Shown here: one piece after another, positions 44,065-56,400 of the stretch | Position numbering within the stretch: position 1 is the first letter of the stretch | Layout of the letters: each line of letters begins with the position of its first letter | Assembly (NCBI GenBank): GCA_039881045.1 | Contig: JAYWVB010000037.1 | Coordinates: 248,001-312,000, forward strand | Origin: Chaetomium olivaceum | Lineage: Eukaryota > Ascomycota > Sordariomycetes > Sordariales > Chaetomiaceae | DNA length: 64,000 nucleotides | Reading direction: 5' to 3' | The notes under the pieces: generated by a model | What the model was told of the DNA's origin: nothing | Seen by the model: only the letters and a program-made list of their open reading frames with translations | Database searches by the model: none | Made by a program: the position numbers and the translations under genes

Positions 44065-45340
44065 ATGCCTCCCAAAAAGAAGAATTTAAGTTTGAAGATT
44101 TTGCACGACCCACAAAACAGTATTGCAGAGCATGTGACCCTCTCTGCCCTCCAACGGCTGCGTGCTAACAAAAATGCTATTAATAGTCTTGTCTCCTCGT
44201 TCACGGCCTGAACGGTGACCCCATCGGGAGCTGGACTTACACCGACGCCGAAGATACCGATGCCAAGCTGGCAGTTTGCTGGCCGCGAGACTTACTGCCG
44301 AAACTGCAACCAAGCATCAGAGTCCTATCATTTGGGTACAGCGGCGACATCTACGAGAATGACTCCGTCGCTGGCATCAGGGGGAACGCCAAAGCACTCC
44401 TCGTCCACCTCAAGCTGCGGCGAGAAGACCTGGACGCGAGCCGCCCCGCTATTTTTCTCGCTCATTGCCTGGGCGGACTCATTGTCAAGCAGGCGATGTG
44501 CTACGCCAACAACATGAGCCAGTATGAGACAATCGCTTCGGCGACACGCGGACTGGTGGGTCTGAAGAAACCATCGTCCCTTTCCGTCTTGTCACCTCGT
44601 TGACCTTTCTCACCGCAGCTGCTTTTCTTTGGTACTCCACACTTCGGCGCTGACAGAAGCCAGTGGCTCTCGATAGCGGAGGCATTAGGACGGGTGTCGA
44701 GCCAAGCCAAGGGCAAGCCGTCGACTCTCGTTGAGGCGATGACGCAGAACGCACGCGGCCTTAGCGACATCAGCGAGGACTTTGTCCATGTCGCGCCAAA
44801 GTACGCCATCAAGACGGTGTACGAAACGCGGCCGTTGGCAGATACAGGCCAGCTGGTTGTCCCCATGTTGAGCACGCGCATGTGTTTGGTCACAAACAAG
44901 ACGAAGTGCCCATCGATGCCGACCACCTCTCCATGTGTCAGTTCAGTGACGCAGACGACGCAGATTTCTTGATGGTTTCGGCTTTCATCCGAAGGGCCAC
45001 CGAGGGTGAACAGAAGCCTCCAAGATCCACAACACCCGCGCACCGGGAACTCGAGGAGACCGAAGTTCCTAGGGTACAGATGATGCAAGGAAACCAAACT
45101 TCGAAGACTCAGATTGGCCTCATCCTCGGCCAGCCTCTCTACATTGACACTCCTCCTCTGCGCCAGAGGCCCTCCAATATACCGGGCCAAAAACAACCTC
45201 TTTCTCGCGGCGCCTGCAGGTCGCAACACCCTCCACACCAAAATCCAAGCGGCGAAGGTCCCGTTGGCTATCCCTGTTCCTACCCCACAGCCACTACGTC
45301 AAGACATACCAGTCCCTCGTGTGGTTCCAGTGGAGTGTGA
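44065..45340 (+). CDS. SesB-like hydrolase with Cys in place of the nucleophile Ser, frameshifted
   Basis: Exons are 44065-44133, 44187-44555 and 44619-45340; introns are 53 bp (GCTAAC branch) and 63 bp. The fold motifs are LLVHGLNGDPIGSW, WPRDLLPKLQPSIRVLSFGY, AIFLAHCLGGLIVKQ, LLFFGTPHFGADRSQW and LSDISEDFVHV. After a shift near 44,903 come VPIDADHLSMCQFSDADD and a Pro/Arg-rich tail. The usual GHSLGG elbow reads AHCLGG, so the catalytic Ser is Cys. Near 44,903 one base is missing (total 1,160 nt, one short of a multiple of three), which puts the catalytic-His region (ADHLSMC) out of frame. It is probably a pseudo-enzyme or a decaying copy of the neighbouring hydrolase. The C-terminus is uncertain. 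Confidence 0.72.
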
Positions 45341-45483
45341 GTCGGAAAGCACGGCTAAGGAACCGCGTTGGTTCTCTCGGGTTATGGTAGGCATTCGGTA
45401 TAAAGGGGGATCGCGGCGTTGAGACGCGTCAGTGTAAATGGCGAAATTTTGGGATTTGTATGGGCTTGAAACCGATAGAGCAC

Positions 45484-48400
45484 CTATGGAAGTGGAAGTT
45501 GCTGTGGAAATGTGAAGTAACTTGACAAGCAATCCTGAACGTTATTGCAACGCTTCAAATTATTTTCCATTGGGCGCTGCGTGCGGAGAGCGGCTGGTGT
45601 CATCCGGAGGTTCATACAACCCCCCAACTGTGAATCTTGATCAGCATAATTACAAGTCGGGTGTCTAGGGTGACGGGATGTTGACGGGATTGAGAGTCTG
45701 TGCGTACCAATTATCTCGCTCGCCATTTTTATCCTCCTGAACCATCCAATCCTACGTTTGGGAGCCGGAGCAGGCGGAGTCTCCATTTTCTGGTCCTTGG
45801 GAGATGATCTCTCTCCGCTCGTGGGTAAACTCAAGCCCGAGCTGATCAGTTCAGTGTTTTTCTGTCTTGGGCGTTCTTTTCCCGACTGGACCCCGGTTGC
45901 GAGACCCGCGCTACCCGAAAGGGACGGGAGTTCACGCTGGCGCGTACCCGTTTCTGTCGGGCGGGCAGGTGGACGTTGTTCTGGTGGCGTGAAAGGTTGG
46001 TTCTTTGACAGAGTCGAAGACTCGCGTGAGGTGACGGGCTCTTTGAATACCCCATCTGCACCACGAGGAGCTTTATCGGCAGGTTTCGGGGACGATGCCT
46101 GGTCGTCGATTGATGGATCACCAACAGTGGACTCCTCCCTGTATGTTGCAGGTATAAACGACCCGTCCTCCGACGCTGCAATGTTAGTAAGTTCACTCCC
46201 GGCTCCTTCTGATGCTTTTGGGGCTAAATATTCAATAGTAGCAGCCATTTTGTCCTCGGGATCCAAGGGGAGAATATCTGCGACTGGGCACACCGAAACT
46301 GAAGGGAACCGTATTGTTGGCCACAGTCGAAGTAGCCACCAGATTTCGGTCCAGCATCTTGCATATTCCGTACTGCCATCCTTGAGCAGCCGTTGCGCAT
46401 TTCTAGCTGCGCTGTTCTCAAAGCGCCACGACATACCAGCCTCGCAAATGTGCTGATTCCAATGCAGCGAGGCGTACCGTGAAAACTGTTGCTGATCGAG
46501 CCTCGTACGAACTTTAGCCTCCCAGGCATGAGGCGTAGTTGTGTCTGGCCGCGGACCCGAATCTCGGAACTGTGCCATTGTCAGGTACGTGACGCACGTT
46601 CGAGCGACTTCTGCGTGCAGGCGGTCTGCTATTGTGCCGCCAGGAGTCAGATGCTGGGGGGTGGGCCCCCCTATTCGGATGCCACTTTTCATGATGTGCT
46701 CCCTAAGGCTTCCGTGAACAAGCTCGAGACGGCCATCCTGGAACTTGACAATGTGACCACAGTGAAAGTCCAAGGTCATGGCGATCTTTTCGTCGAGGTA
46801 TTGGTTCAGCATCTCCTTCGTTATTTTCCCCCCTTTATGATCCTCCATTGCTCGCCCAATGGCCTGTGCAACGTTGAATTCCGCTGGTTTAAGCCCCTCC
46901 CGCTGAACTGATGCCCAGATGAGAGCCTGTCGAACGATAGCTGGAATGTCACGGCGTGGTATGGCAGCAAGTCTGTCGAGAATGTAGTCGTACAAGCCTG
47001 GAACCGTATGTGCTTCGGGCGGCAGGTCTTGTATTATGGTCTCTACGTGAGCCGGCGAGGTAATGGTCCGGTTGCGGTCTAGGTCCCGAGAAAGGGTGCC
47101 GCCCACAGGTATGACCCTTCCGATCGGAGGTGGATCTGGTTGCGTATCTTCTCACGAAACTCGCCGGGGGTAAATCGCCTTGATCTCCACAAACGATCGA
47201 TGGCCTCGTCAATGGTTCTGCTGACATCACCCCCACTTTCAGCAAGCCCGATATTGTATCGCTGAAAGACCGTCTGGTGAGCCGGCGCAATGTCGAGCTC
47301 GTCGAGTTCGCGCGAGAGGAAAAGTAGCCGCAGATTCTCTGGATTCTTAGACTGCCCACGAACGCTCTGCAAGCAGTCCAGGAAAGAACCACGAGACTCT
47401 TCATCGAGCTCATCAAAGCCATCGATCACTACCGCGATGGTATGTTGCTCGGTCACCTCGGCCATGATACCTGGCCAGGCAGATTTCAGCGTGTCTCCAG
47501 CCCAGAGATCTTGTTCGAGGCTTTCGCTCGTCATTGCTGTCTTAGCTTTCCAATCTCGGTGACTGGATAAAAGAATCCGGTGCATCAGCGACGGCTTAAG
47601 TCTTAGGGCCTGGTGAGCCGTTGCGCGTAAAAGTCCTTGGAGGTGTCCCCGATCAGGCAGGGAGCCGCTGACGAAGTAGTGGATGACGGTTGGGGGTTTC
47701 CTTCGCCTCCGCAAACCCGACAGCTTTCCATCCAGTGGGTTCAACGTATTTATAATGTGTTTCGCCAGAAACGTCTTGCCACAACCCGGCGGGCCGCAAA
47801 TCCACAGGTCTTGTTGACCTCGGACGCCATCTAGGAAAGCTTGAATGTGCGGCTGTTTGTCCGTCCAGTTCAATGTTCCCGGAGTAGATTTGCGTTCTAG
47901 AAAGAAGCTGTGGGTTTCATCCTTGGCTAGCGAGTAATACGCCTTTTTCTCTCCGCGGTTAAGCCGGTCTGACGGAAAATCAGCATTGATAATACCCCAC
48001 AAACAATATGGTTGTGTAGGTACCGACCTATCTCCTTTGGTTTAGCCCTGACCAGATTTCTGATACCTCCTGCTACAGGCAAGAAGGGGTCGGCATCATC
48101 AAACTCGAATTTGCAAACGCTGGAGTGGTCGCCTTCTATGAAGCTATGGTCCTCTGTGGGAGCACGCATTCGACCGTGAGTCTTGTCCACAAACTAGACT
48201 CCCCGTGTAAGTTGCTATTAGACAGTGAGGTGCATTGTTTTCCATTGATGTGGACTTACAACGCAATTCATTTTGGGGATCGGCTGCGTCTCGATGAAGG
48301 TGACGAAATTCAAGTCTTGTAACTGGCTCTCAAAGTCCTCGGAAATGTCGGACAGCTCGTCGCTGTTGTCTCTGATGGTGGCAAGCATACCATTTGTAGG

Positions 48401-49137
48401 TATGGCACCTTCGTGGGGCTCGTCAAGCTGCAGCACGTAGCGGACAAACTTGGACCACAGGTCCGCAGACATGCCATAGTGAGGTGTCGAAAAGAACATC
48501 TAGATACCGGTTAACTTGTCATTCATCAAAGCCGTCGAAATGAGCACATACTACCCCCCGAGTGGCTTCCCACAGATGCTTGTATCTTGGATTTTTGTAA
48601 GCATACATGATGGTCTAGTGAGTATGTCAACATGAATTTAAGAACAAGGGCTGAGTGGGCAGCTGGTTGCCTACCTGCTTGATGATGATTCCACCCAAGC
48701 TGTGTCCGACGAAGACGATGGGTCTCAGCTTCGCCTCATCATCCTCCTCTCGTTGGTTGTTGAGATATCCCAGGAGTACATTTGCATGATCCCGAATGCT
48801 AGCTGCACTCGCCGATCCCCGTAGAGTGCTACTGTACCTGAGGGTCCAGATGCGCACATGGATGTCGCCGATGCAGAGCGGCAGGAGAGAAGTAGGCCAT
48901 AACGTCTTCTGTTCGTCATCTGCCCGCCAGGTGCCAACTGGGTCACCCCCGAGACCAGCAACCAAGACCACGCTAACCATTGTTAATAACGGTCTGGTCG
49001 TCACTGATAATCGGTGTTTCTGGATACACATACTCTGCATCGTAGTCTGTGTTTTGGTTTTGGGAGCTCGCACCCAACCCTGCGCCTTCGGCGCGCAGCT
49101 CTTCCAAAAACGTCGCCGATTCATTTTCGGTACTCAT
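45484..49137 (-). CDS. SesB-NACHT STAND (NLR-like) protein with one frameshift
   Basis: Exons are 49137-49034, 48972-48675, 48614-48555, 48499-48260, 48193-48028 and 47968-45484; five introns are 55-66 bp. The N-terminal effector is a SesB-like hydrolase: VVLVAGLGGDPVGTW, IVFVGHSLGGIIIKQ (Ser present), MFFSTPHYG, LSDISEDFESQL and GDHSSVCKF. The NACHT domain follows: WICGPPGCGKTFLAKH (Walker A), IAVVIDGFDELDEESRG (Walker B) and LRLLFLSRELDE (sensor). A helical region ends in a Ser/Pro-rich tail. No WD, ankyrin or TPR repeats are seen. Near 47,101 one G is missing in a G run (ctgtgggcggc), between EGSYLW and GGTLSRDL; the exon sum of 3,353 nt is one short of a multiple of three. In the family, ligand sensing opens the NACHT and activates the hydrolase in non-self reactions. 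The last 80 residues are uncertain. Confidence 0.85.
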
Positions 49138-49720
49138 ATCGTGTCAGCAACCCTTTTGTGTCACGGAGTTAAATATTCCAAAAAGGCGTGGCGGAAAACG
49201 GGGGGAGATGGATCTGCTTAGGTTGGTGGAAGATTTGCGAATGTGTTAATAACAGTTAACACCAATAGCAGCGACCAGCATGACGAACAGATAAGGTACA
49301 GTACCTTATCTAGTGGCTCAACAGCAATAATGGCTCCCTGGCATAGGTAAGGTACCTACCTAAGCACCTAAGGCACCAGGTCCATACCTGGCATTTGGGG
49401 CAGCTATTATCTGACCACACTTGGGCAGGAACGTTTGGTGGCGCATGCAGTGTTTGTTTGACGAAGATTCCTGCCCAACCGGCCTCTTCCCTTTTTTTTC
49501 TTTTTCTTTCCATCTTTTTAATTCGCTTTTGTGACGGGGCCGCCAACAGCAGCGCCCACTGCTTTAGTGTTATGCCGAATCTCCTACTCTCACCCTCACC
49601 GCAAAATATCAGCAGCACGGCAACAGAACATACCTATTCTGCTACGGTAAGTTACAGCTCTCATTCCATATTGCCTAGCGGAGCATGCCGAGACAGAGCT
49701 CGAATAACAGGTTAACAACC
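49138..49720 (+). promoter_or_regulatory. Upstream region of the coiled-coil gene with a leader intron
   Basis: Divergent region between the NLR and the coiled-coil gene. It contains a cluster of GGTACCT/CCTACC words (49,290-49,390). A well-formed intron, GTAAGT at 49647 to AACAG at 49710 (64 bp), ends 10 bases before the ATG at 49721. It therefore looks like a 5' untranslated intron, and it removes the tempting ATG at 49685. Confidence 0.5.
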
Positions 49721-50311
49721 ATGTTTGGTGGATACCCTGCAGAGATGGATCCTCTTTGCGAATCAGGATCTTGCAGTCATGAGGTCTGCATCTCGCTCCG
49801 AGGCGGAGCAGACCGCATTTTGAAGCTCATGCAAGAACTCCTAAACCGTCTCGCCGCTAATACATCGGATGACTGGGAGCGCCGCTACGAGTGCATGGAC
49901 CTACGGAAGGATAATGGAAGACTTAAAGAGCGGCTGGACAATAGCATACCCTTAGACGACTGGGGGAAACCACCCCTTAGGCTGAGGACAGCGCTCGAGG
50001 CAGATAGAGAAGATCTCATTCCAAAGTTGACCCAGGAGGTCAAGGACCTGCATAGAAGGCATCGCGACATGGCGGAGAGGCTCCAAGATGCCATGTCGAA
50101 GAACTGGGAGTTGGACTATAAGTGCAAGGACCTGAACAGCGTTGTCTGGAGGCTCAAAGGACAGCTAAGGAACAGTATCATGACCGAGGACTCACAGATG
50201 CCCTCGTTGAAGCCCAAAACAGCACTGGAGAATGCGCTGGAAAAAGAGATTCAGCGACTGAAACAGGGCGATAGGCAGATGACCGGCAGAAGGAGGTCTA
50301 AATCAATGTAA
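49721..50311 (+). CDS. Coiled-coil protein with an internal duplication
   Basis: 196 residues from ATG 49721 (MFGGYPAEMDPLCESG); the earlier ATG at 49685 lies inside a likely leader intron. After a short Cys-containing head the protein is highly charged and helical. A unit of about 70 residues occurs twice: WERRYECMDLRKDNGRLKER with a following LDNSI..TALE segment, and WELDYKCKDLNSVVWRLKGQ with LRNSI..TALE. A basic tail (MTGRRRSKSM) ends it. There is no signal peptide. The heptad-like pattern suggests oligomerisation or scaffolding. No family is recognised. Its position between an NLR and an ankyrin gene hints at an accessory role, which is only inference. Confidence 0.65.
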   Translation: MFGGYPAEMDPLCESGSCSHEVCISLRGGADRILKLMQELLNRLAANTSDDWERRYECMDLRKDNGRLKERLDNSIPLDDWGKPPLRLRTALEADREDLIPKLTQEVKDLHRRHRDMAERLQDAMSKNWELDYKCKDLNSVVWRLKGQLRNSIMTEDSQMPSLKPKTALENALEKEIQRLKQGDRQMTGRRRSKSM

Positions 50312-50406
50312 ACTAGACTAATGCGAAGTTAGGAAGGTCCTTCTCCGCTCATTCTTAACTCCCCGGTTCTCAGTGCTCACTCAATTGCTCATTCTGAATG
50401 GTTCCT

Positions 50407-51197
50407 TTAATCGTCTCTCTCTCCCACCTTCCCGCCATTCAAGCCGTGTGTGGGTACCGGCTTGATTTCCTGCCTGCGATTCTCCTTCATTTTCTCATAG
50501 AGCAACTTGATGACATCGGCGTGGCCGTTTTTGATGGCGCCCTTGAGCGCCGTCTCCTTGTCTTTTCCAACAGCGTCGAGGTCGGCGCCCGCGTCAAGGA
50601 GCAGCCGTACTACCTGTGAGTGGCCCTCAGTCGCAGCTGCAATCAGAGGCGTCAGGCCGCCCCCAGAGGCTATTTCCAGGGACGGGATGGCCTTGGAACC
50701 CTCCTCCTCGCCTGGGACTTGGCTGCCCAGAGCAGCCTCTTGACCACCTTTGCATGACCGTTGGCGGAGGCCAGATACAGAGGAGTCGAGTCGTCTTTGT
50801 CTTTCTCGTCTAGCTCGGCTCCTTCGGCAAGAAGAAGCCTCACCACCCTCACGAAGCCTTGCGACGCGGCTGAGTTCAGAGGCGTCCAACCACAACGACC
50901 GATGTCAAAGTTGGGGTCTCTGAGAAGCAGTTCGGCTACCTCGGTGTGTCCACCGACCAAAGCTGCACGAATGGGGGAAATATTATCGAGACCTGAGAAG
51001 TTCACGTCGGCATTCTTTTCGAGGAGCAGATCCACTACCTCCACGTGGCCGCCGGTTGCCGCTAGGACCAGAGCCGAGTTTCCATCCTTGTCGGTCACAT
51101 CCACGTTAACCTCAGGCTCATCGAGAATGAGCTCAACAACCTCAGCGTAGCCGTTGGCGGCTGCTGTGAGCAGGTCGGTGCTCAGGATTAAGTCCAT
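50407..51197 (-). CDS. Ankyrin-repeat protein with one frameshift
   Basis: It starts at ATG 51197 (MDLILSTDLLTAAANGYAE); a splice pair just upstream (GTATGT near 51293 to TTCAG near 51232) suggests a leader intron. Ankyrin repeats of about 33 residues follow: NSALVLAATGGHVEVVDLLL, ISPIRAALVGGHTEVAELLL, WTPLNSAASQGFVRVVRLLL, STPLYLASANGHAKVVKRLL. After a shift near 50,715 come LTPLIAAATEGHSQVVRLLL and ETALKGAIKNGHADVIKLLY. The shift is one missing base in a G run (ctctgggcagcc); the length of 791 nt is one short of a multiple of three. It may be a detached NLR sensor part or a stand-alone scaffold. Confidence 0.78.
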
Positions 51198-52706
51198 CTT
51201 GAAGTCCACTTCCAAATCGGTTCACTGGAGCTGAAATATGTGCGTTAGGTGCGAGTCGGCTTAAGATACAAGCCATGGCAGGAATGAACATACCGTAATG
51301 GCGTAGCGAGTGCTGATGTACAACCTTCACTGACCAATGTTCGACGTATTAGCGGATAGACACAGGCGTGTAGATACAGCAAAGATGAGAGTTGTGTGCT
51401 TTGTTGCAATTACGGTTGCCCTCAAAGTAGCATTCGACTCAAGTTCTCAAAGCATGCCCTAAACGGCAGACGGGCGTTCACGAGGAAAAGGATGCAGTTT
51501 ATGTTTGAGGCCTTGGCCTAGCACAACTCTCATTCACCTTGTGGAGGAAGCCTAACAGAGCCGCAAAACGTAAGGTAGGTACTTTGGTACATACAACCGG
51601 CATTCCTTCACTTCCGCGAGTCCCGTATTTTTGAGAGCTTTTTACCGGTGTTAAGACGACAAGAAATATTACCAAGCCAAACAGGATAACATCGGGAGGC
51701 CCTCATGCTGGGTGGAAGTCTGTGGTTGGGCCATGTCTGCGGCATTTTTGGTGGGTTATTCAGCTTGTGCTCTCGTAGCTTTCCCTTGCATCCGTTTGCC
51801 GGAACATCAATGCATTTGATTCGCGCAGCCTGAAGGCGGCGAGCTGCTAGCGCTCCCACCCTACAGCTTCTTAAAGCCCGACGACTACCCTGATTCTCAA
51901 ATGATCTGTATGTCTCAAAACGAAGGCAAAGCTGCCCAAGGTACGCAGTGTGGGTGGGGTCGCCGTTCGAAAACACTTCCAAAAAGGTATCCCGAGATAA
52001 GGGTAAATTCAACCTAGGGAATCAAGAGTGCCTTTTTCCCGAGGGGCTGCATGCACCAAGATGAAGACACCAATGAGAAGAATTAGTTGCAGTCTGGACA
52101 AAAACGTGCAAGACCACCGGATCTGGGAGATTGACACGTTTCCGGCTTGGCCTCAGCCCTCAACAGAATCGTTAGGCGACAATCAGTCGGGCAGGCAGAC
52201 GTGCTGCATCGCGTCGGGATTGAGGTCGCTGAATGACCGTCCTCAGAGGAAGGCGTATGGTTGTGCACGAATCACTCGTGGTCATAAGAGCCGCATATGG
52301 TCGGGACATGGTCGCACGAAGGATTGGGCTTAGTACCTTAGTTTGATGAATAATGAGGTTCGACGAGGGCCAGGACGACAAAGACAGGGCTTGATAGCGA
52401 CGGCACTGGTTGTTTGTCAGGGCACTGCATTTAATACGACACGGTCTCTTCCACTGCCTGCCGCTTTCTAAGCAAGCTAAACCCTGGGTGGAGGCCCGGT
52501 ATTGTCCCTCGAATCCCTCGTATCCAAGATTAACCCCGACGACAACAGACCGAGGAAAGGTTCACCGGCCGGGGCTTCCTTTGTTTCTCCACCCCCTCCC
52601 AGGAGTCGCAAAAAGGTAATACATGCCACAAGACTTGGAAAAAGAAGAGGTGCTAACAATGTCATAGGACCACATTCACCGATAGTAGTGGCATAAGAAA
52701 GCAACA
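51198..52706. other. Intergenic region
   Basis: About 1.5 kb. Apart from the probable leader intron of the ankyrin gene (about 51,230-51,295) I see no gene. Short frames on both strands lack motifs. Confidence 0.45.
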
Positions 52707-53102
52707 ATGGCAACAAAAGCCCCCGTCGCCAAACACCCTTATCCGGACAACAAACCGCCCGTCTACAAGAAAACGGCCAAGATTGACGTGGGCCTCCACA
52801 CCGAGAACCTCAGCAATGTGTACAAGACAACGCGAGATGTGGCTCTTGAACTCCAGCGAGAGCTACAACCCTATCTCAAGAAGGCGAAGGACCGAGTGGG
52901 CGAGCTGGTCCAGGAGGTTAACAAGCTCAAGCAGATGATCAGGGACCTGAAGGCCGAGCTCAAGCAAGTGCAAGATGAACTCAAGACAACCAAGGATGCT
53001 CTGGTGGCGGCAAACACCAACTCGCTACATCCCACTCTCCTGATGATTGATGGTGATCCCACCGAGTGGTCTAAAAAGGAGGAAGACAACCAACCTTATT
53101 AG
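52707..53102 (+). CDS. Small coiled-coil protein
   Basis: A single exon of 131 residues (MATKAPVAKHPYPDNKPPVY). A Lys/Pro-rich head leads to about 70 residues of near-continuous heptads (LQRELQPYLKKAKDRVGELV, then LKQMIRDLKAELKQVQDELK) and a short acidic tail. There is no signal peptide or membrane span. Strong Lys/Glu alternation and clean codon usage support a real gene. No family is recognised. Like the coiled-coil gene at 49721 it sits between NLR-type genes. Confidence 0.7.
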   Translation: MATKAPVAKHPYPDNKPPVYKKTAKIDVGLHTENLSNVYKTTRDVALELQRELQPYLKKAKDRVGELVQEVNKLKQMIRDLKAELKQVQDELKTTKDALVAANTNSLHPTLLMIDGDPTEWSKKEEDNQPY

Positions 53103-53424
53103 TTTGCGCCTGTGAAAAAAAGAAACGAATAATATATGTAGTTGCATAAACTGAAAGTGGTGCTTTTAGGTGATTTGAGCTAGAATACGGTCCATGAGAA
53201 CATGAACATGAACACGGTTTTGGCTGGTGATAGCTGCGGCAAAGGAAAAACGAACGATACTTTGTCAGAGAGATGAGATGCTAGCAGACAGCCTAAAACA
53301 GTGATCCCCTTACCCCTCTAGCTAAGTCTTGCTCAGTCTGGCCAGGGCCAAGCTGGCAACTGTTCCGTTCCGAAAAGAACAGAAATCCCCGCTTTCGAGT
53401 ATTACCTTAGGATGATACCTCAAA
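53103..53424. other. Short convergent intergenic region
   Basis: 322 bases between the stops of the coiled-coil gene and the NLR-kinase fusion. It contains 3' ends only, as far as I can see. Confidence 0.5.
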
Positions 53425-56400
53425 CTAGTTCGCCTGCACGCCATACTTTTTAGTCAGGTCCTCTATAATATCCATCGCGTTGTCCTTGTATCCGCCCCTA
53501 AATATCAAATAGTGGTTCAGGTAGTGGTATCTAGCGACGATGGTTTTTCGTTAGCCGTCAGTCCATGCATTGCGGTTAAAACACCACTTCTCCTTTTAAA
53601 TACTGACAGCTGGTACAACTTGATGCGGTCCTCATACTCCTCGACAGGTTCCGTCTTGGGCACGAGCCGATGGTAGTTGTGGAAGAAGCCGGCCGAGAAG
53701 CCGCCAAACATGCGCATGATGCCCAGTTCATACTCGGAGTGAGCCCAGCACGCGCTCGGGTCGAAGACAACCTCCTCGACGCCCGCGCCCCAGCTGGCAA
53801 TTGTGCCGCGCACGCGGTTGCCGGTCCACAGGTCGCCGTGCACCAGAACCGGCATGATGCTCCGGCGGCCGCCGAGGTGGCCGTTACCTAGCAGCCGGGG
53901 CACAGCGTCACGCGTGACGGCTTCGACGCCAGCGCGCAGCTTGGCATCAGCGCCGTGGTGCTCGTCGATGAGGTTGAGCACGCACGTGAGTCGGTTTTCG
54001 CCGAAGAATTTGGCCCACGACGCCCGGAAGGAGTTGGTCTGCCGAGTTGACCCGCAGTAAGTATCCATCGGCCAGCCAAACATGGGTTGGCTGTAGCCGG
54101 GGGGTACTGGTGCCGGTGTCGTGTGGAGCCTGGCGAGTTTCTGCACGAGGGAGAGGCCGCTGGGACCTGAGTTGGCGACACCGCCACCGCCCGAGTCGAT
54201 GGCAGCGTCGATGTACTCTGTCAGCAGAAAGCTGTCTGCCGAGTTGGCGAGCTTGCCGTGGCCGATACTGTACGGACAGATAAACGGGACAGTGTCGTGT
54301 AGCGCACGCAAGGCCGCGTGCTCGCCTATGTTTCCGGGAAGGTTCGTGACCCAGGTGAGCATGAAGTCAAACCCAAAGTTTCAGAGGGCCGGGATATCGC
54401 CCAGGTAGGACAGATGTCTGATAGATTGGGGGGACTTACCTTCAAACATTTCGGCGCAAGATCCTAGCTTCAAAAAGTAGTGCCTCGCCACCCCATCGAT
54501 TAGGGCCGTCACTTTCGACGGCCGGGAAAAGCCGGGTTTGCCATGTGGACAGGCATAACCGCCCCCTTGAGGAACGCCCAGGAGCTCGGCAACGGCGGGG
54601 TCCAGCTCTGTGACCCCGTTGGCGCGTACGGTTCCGGGTCTGTCGTCGTACAGGTCACCGCGGTCAATTTCCAGGTCCCTCAGCTGCCGCGCAAGGATGG
54701 GGTGTTTGTTTTCTTCGGCACGGGCTGATGGGGTCTGTCCCGCCTCGTCGACAATGTTGGGGTCAGCCCCCCAATCTATCAAGAGTCTTATTACTTCTTC
54801 GTGGCCGTTGGCTGCGGCCTGGTGCAGTGGTGTCAGCCCCGACTCGCTCTCGGCGCTGGGGTCGGCGGCGCCTTCGAGCAGCATGTGACAAATGCGCCTG
54901 TGGCCGGCCCAAGCGGCTTGGTGCAGCGGCGTCTCGCGCCGGTCGCAGGTACTGCTGGGGTTTGCCCCGCCGTCAAGCAAGTCCCGGACTACTTGTTCGT
55001 GACCGTTTGATGTTGCGAGATGTAGAGGTGTGTTCCCGTCGAGCGACCGCGCTTCGATGTTGGCACCTCTGCGCACGAGACGCACCGTGATCTCGTGATG
55101 GCCAAACCAGGCGGCGTGCATCAGGGGGGTCCACGCTTGGTCATCGACCAACTCTAGGTCTTTTAGCTTACCTTCCAGGTTCAGCCAGAAGTTCAGCAGC
55201 TCGGTATGGCCGTCTCGTACTGCGAGGTGAAGCAGCGAGAGACCATCCTTGTCGCGCACGTCCAGACTGGCCTTACTCCTGACAAGCGCCTCGATGATGG
55301 GAAGGTTGGCGCAGAACACGGCGCGCTGCAGCGGCGTCTGCTGCGAGACGTCTTTCGCGTCAATATCGGCCCCAGCCGCGAGAAGGGTAGAGAGAACGTC
55401 GACACGGCCATGCGCCGCAGCATGGTGCAGAGGGGTCCAGCCCAAATTGTCCGCTGCTTGGGCGCTAGCACCCGCAGATACCAGCCTTTTCACGGTCTCC
55501 TGTTGGCCATTGATTGCCGCCCAAATCATGGCCGTCGTGGAATCTTGGGCTTGGGCATCGCAGTTAGCCCCGTGGCCGATGAGGAGTGCAACGATATCAG
55601 CATGCCCATTTCTCGCGGCCCAGATCAGCGGGGTATAGCCGTTTGTGTCGGACTCGTCAATCGCGTCTCCTTGCTTCAAAATAGTCGAGGCGAGACTCGT
55701 TATTCCACCGTAGCAAGCGAGATTCAGCCGCGAGAACTGGTTCGGCCGCCGTTCCCAACATTGATGGATTGCGGGCCAATATACTTTCAACCATAACTGG
55801 CGCGTTTCAGAATCTCGCCGAAGAAGGCTCGTGCTCAGGTGCTGTTCCCAGTCAGCGGCGGGTTCGGATTGCCTGGCATGGTGCATCCAGAATAGGCTGG
55901 GATACGTGAGCAGACTCTTCCCTTGGCCAGAAACATCCCGCTCCGCGCCGCCGTCTAGTCCATCCATACGGAGCCCACTGATGCTGCGGATAAAGGAATC
56001 CGTAAGTTGGGCGTGGTACTCGGGTGTTGGACGAGAAAACAGCTCCCGGATCGACTTGAGATAGGTTTTGACGGTCTCGTGGACGAGGTGCACGGTGTCT
56101 TGCCGCAGCGTTACGAAGGAACCACACAGCGATATGTATTCGTGGAGCTCCTCGGGGTCATCGTGACACTCGTCCGGGAGGTCTGCTGCCACGGCCAACT
56201 CCGTAACCGACAGGGGCCGTAGCGCGAGCACGACAGCCCTCAGAATCCGCGCGGCATAGTCCGCGAGCTCTGGGTTCTGGATGGCCTTGATCTGGTCCAT
56301 TATTCGCTGATACAGCGGCGTCAGGCCTCGAGGAAACTCGGAAAGCACCCATTTAGTGTTGATGCGGCCGACACTCGGTTGGGCCAGGGCGCGGCATGCT

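Noticed and set aside
48981..49124. Start of the SesB-NACHT protein at a minus-strand ATG near 48980 or in the 49124 frame
   Set aside because: An exon from ATG 49137 with a GTATGT donor joins in phase to the conserved VVLVAGLGG segment and gives a better family N-terminus.
49685..49720. Earlier ATG for the duplicated coiled-coil protein
   Set aside because: It lies inside a well-formed GTAAGT..AACAG intron that ends just before the ATG at 49721.
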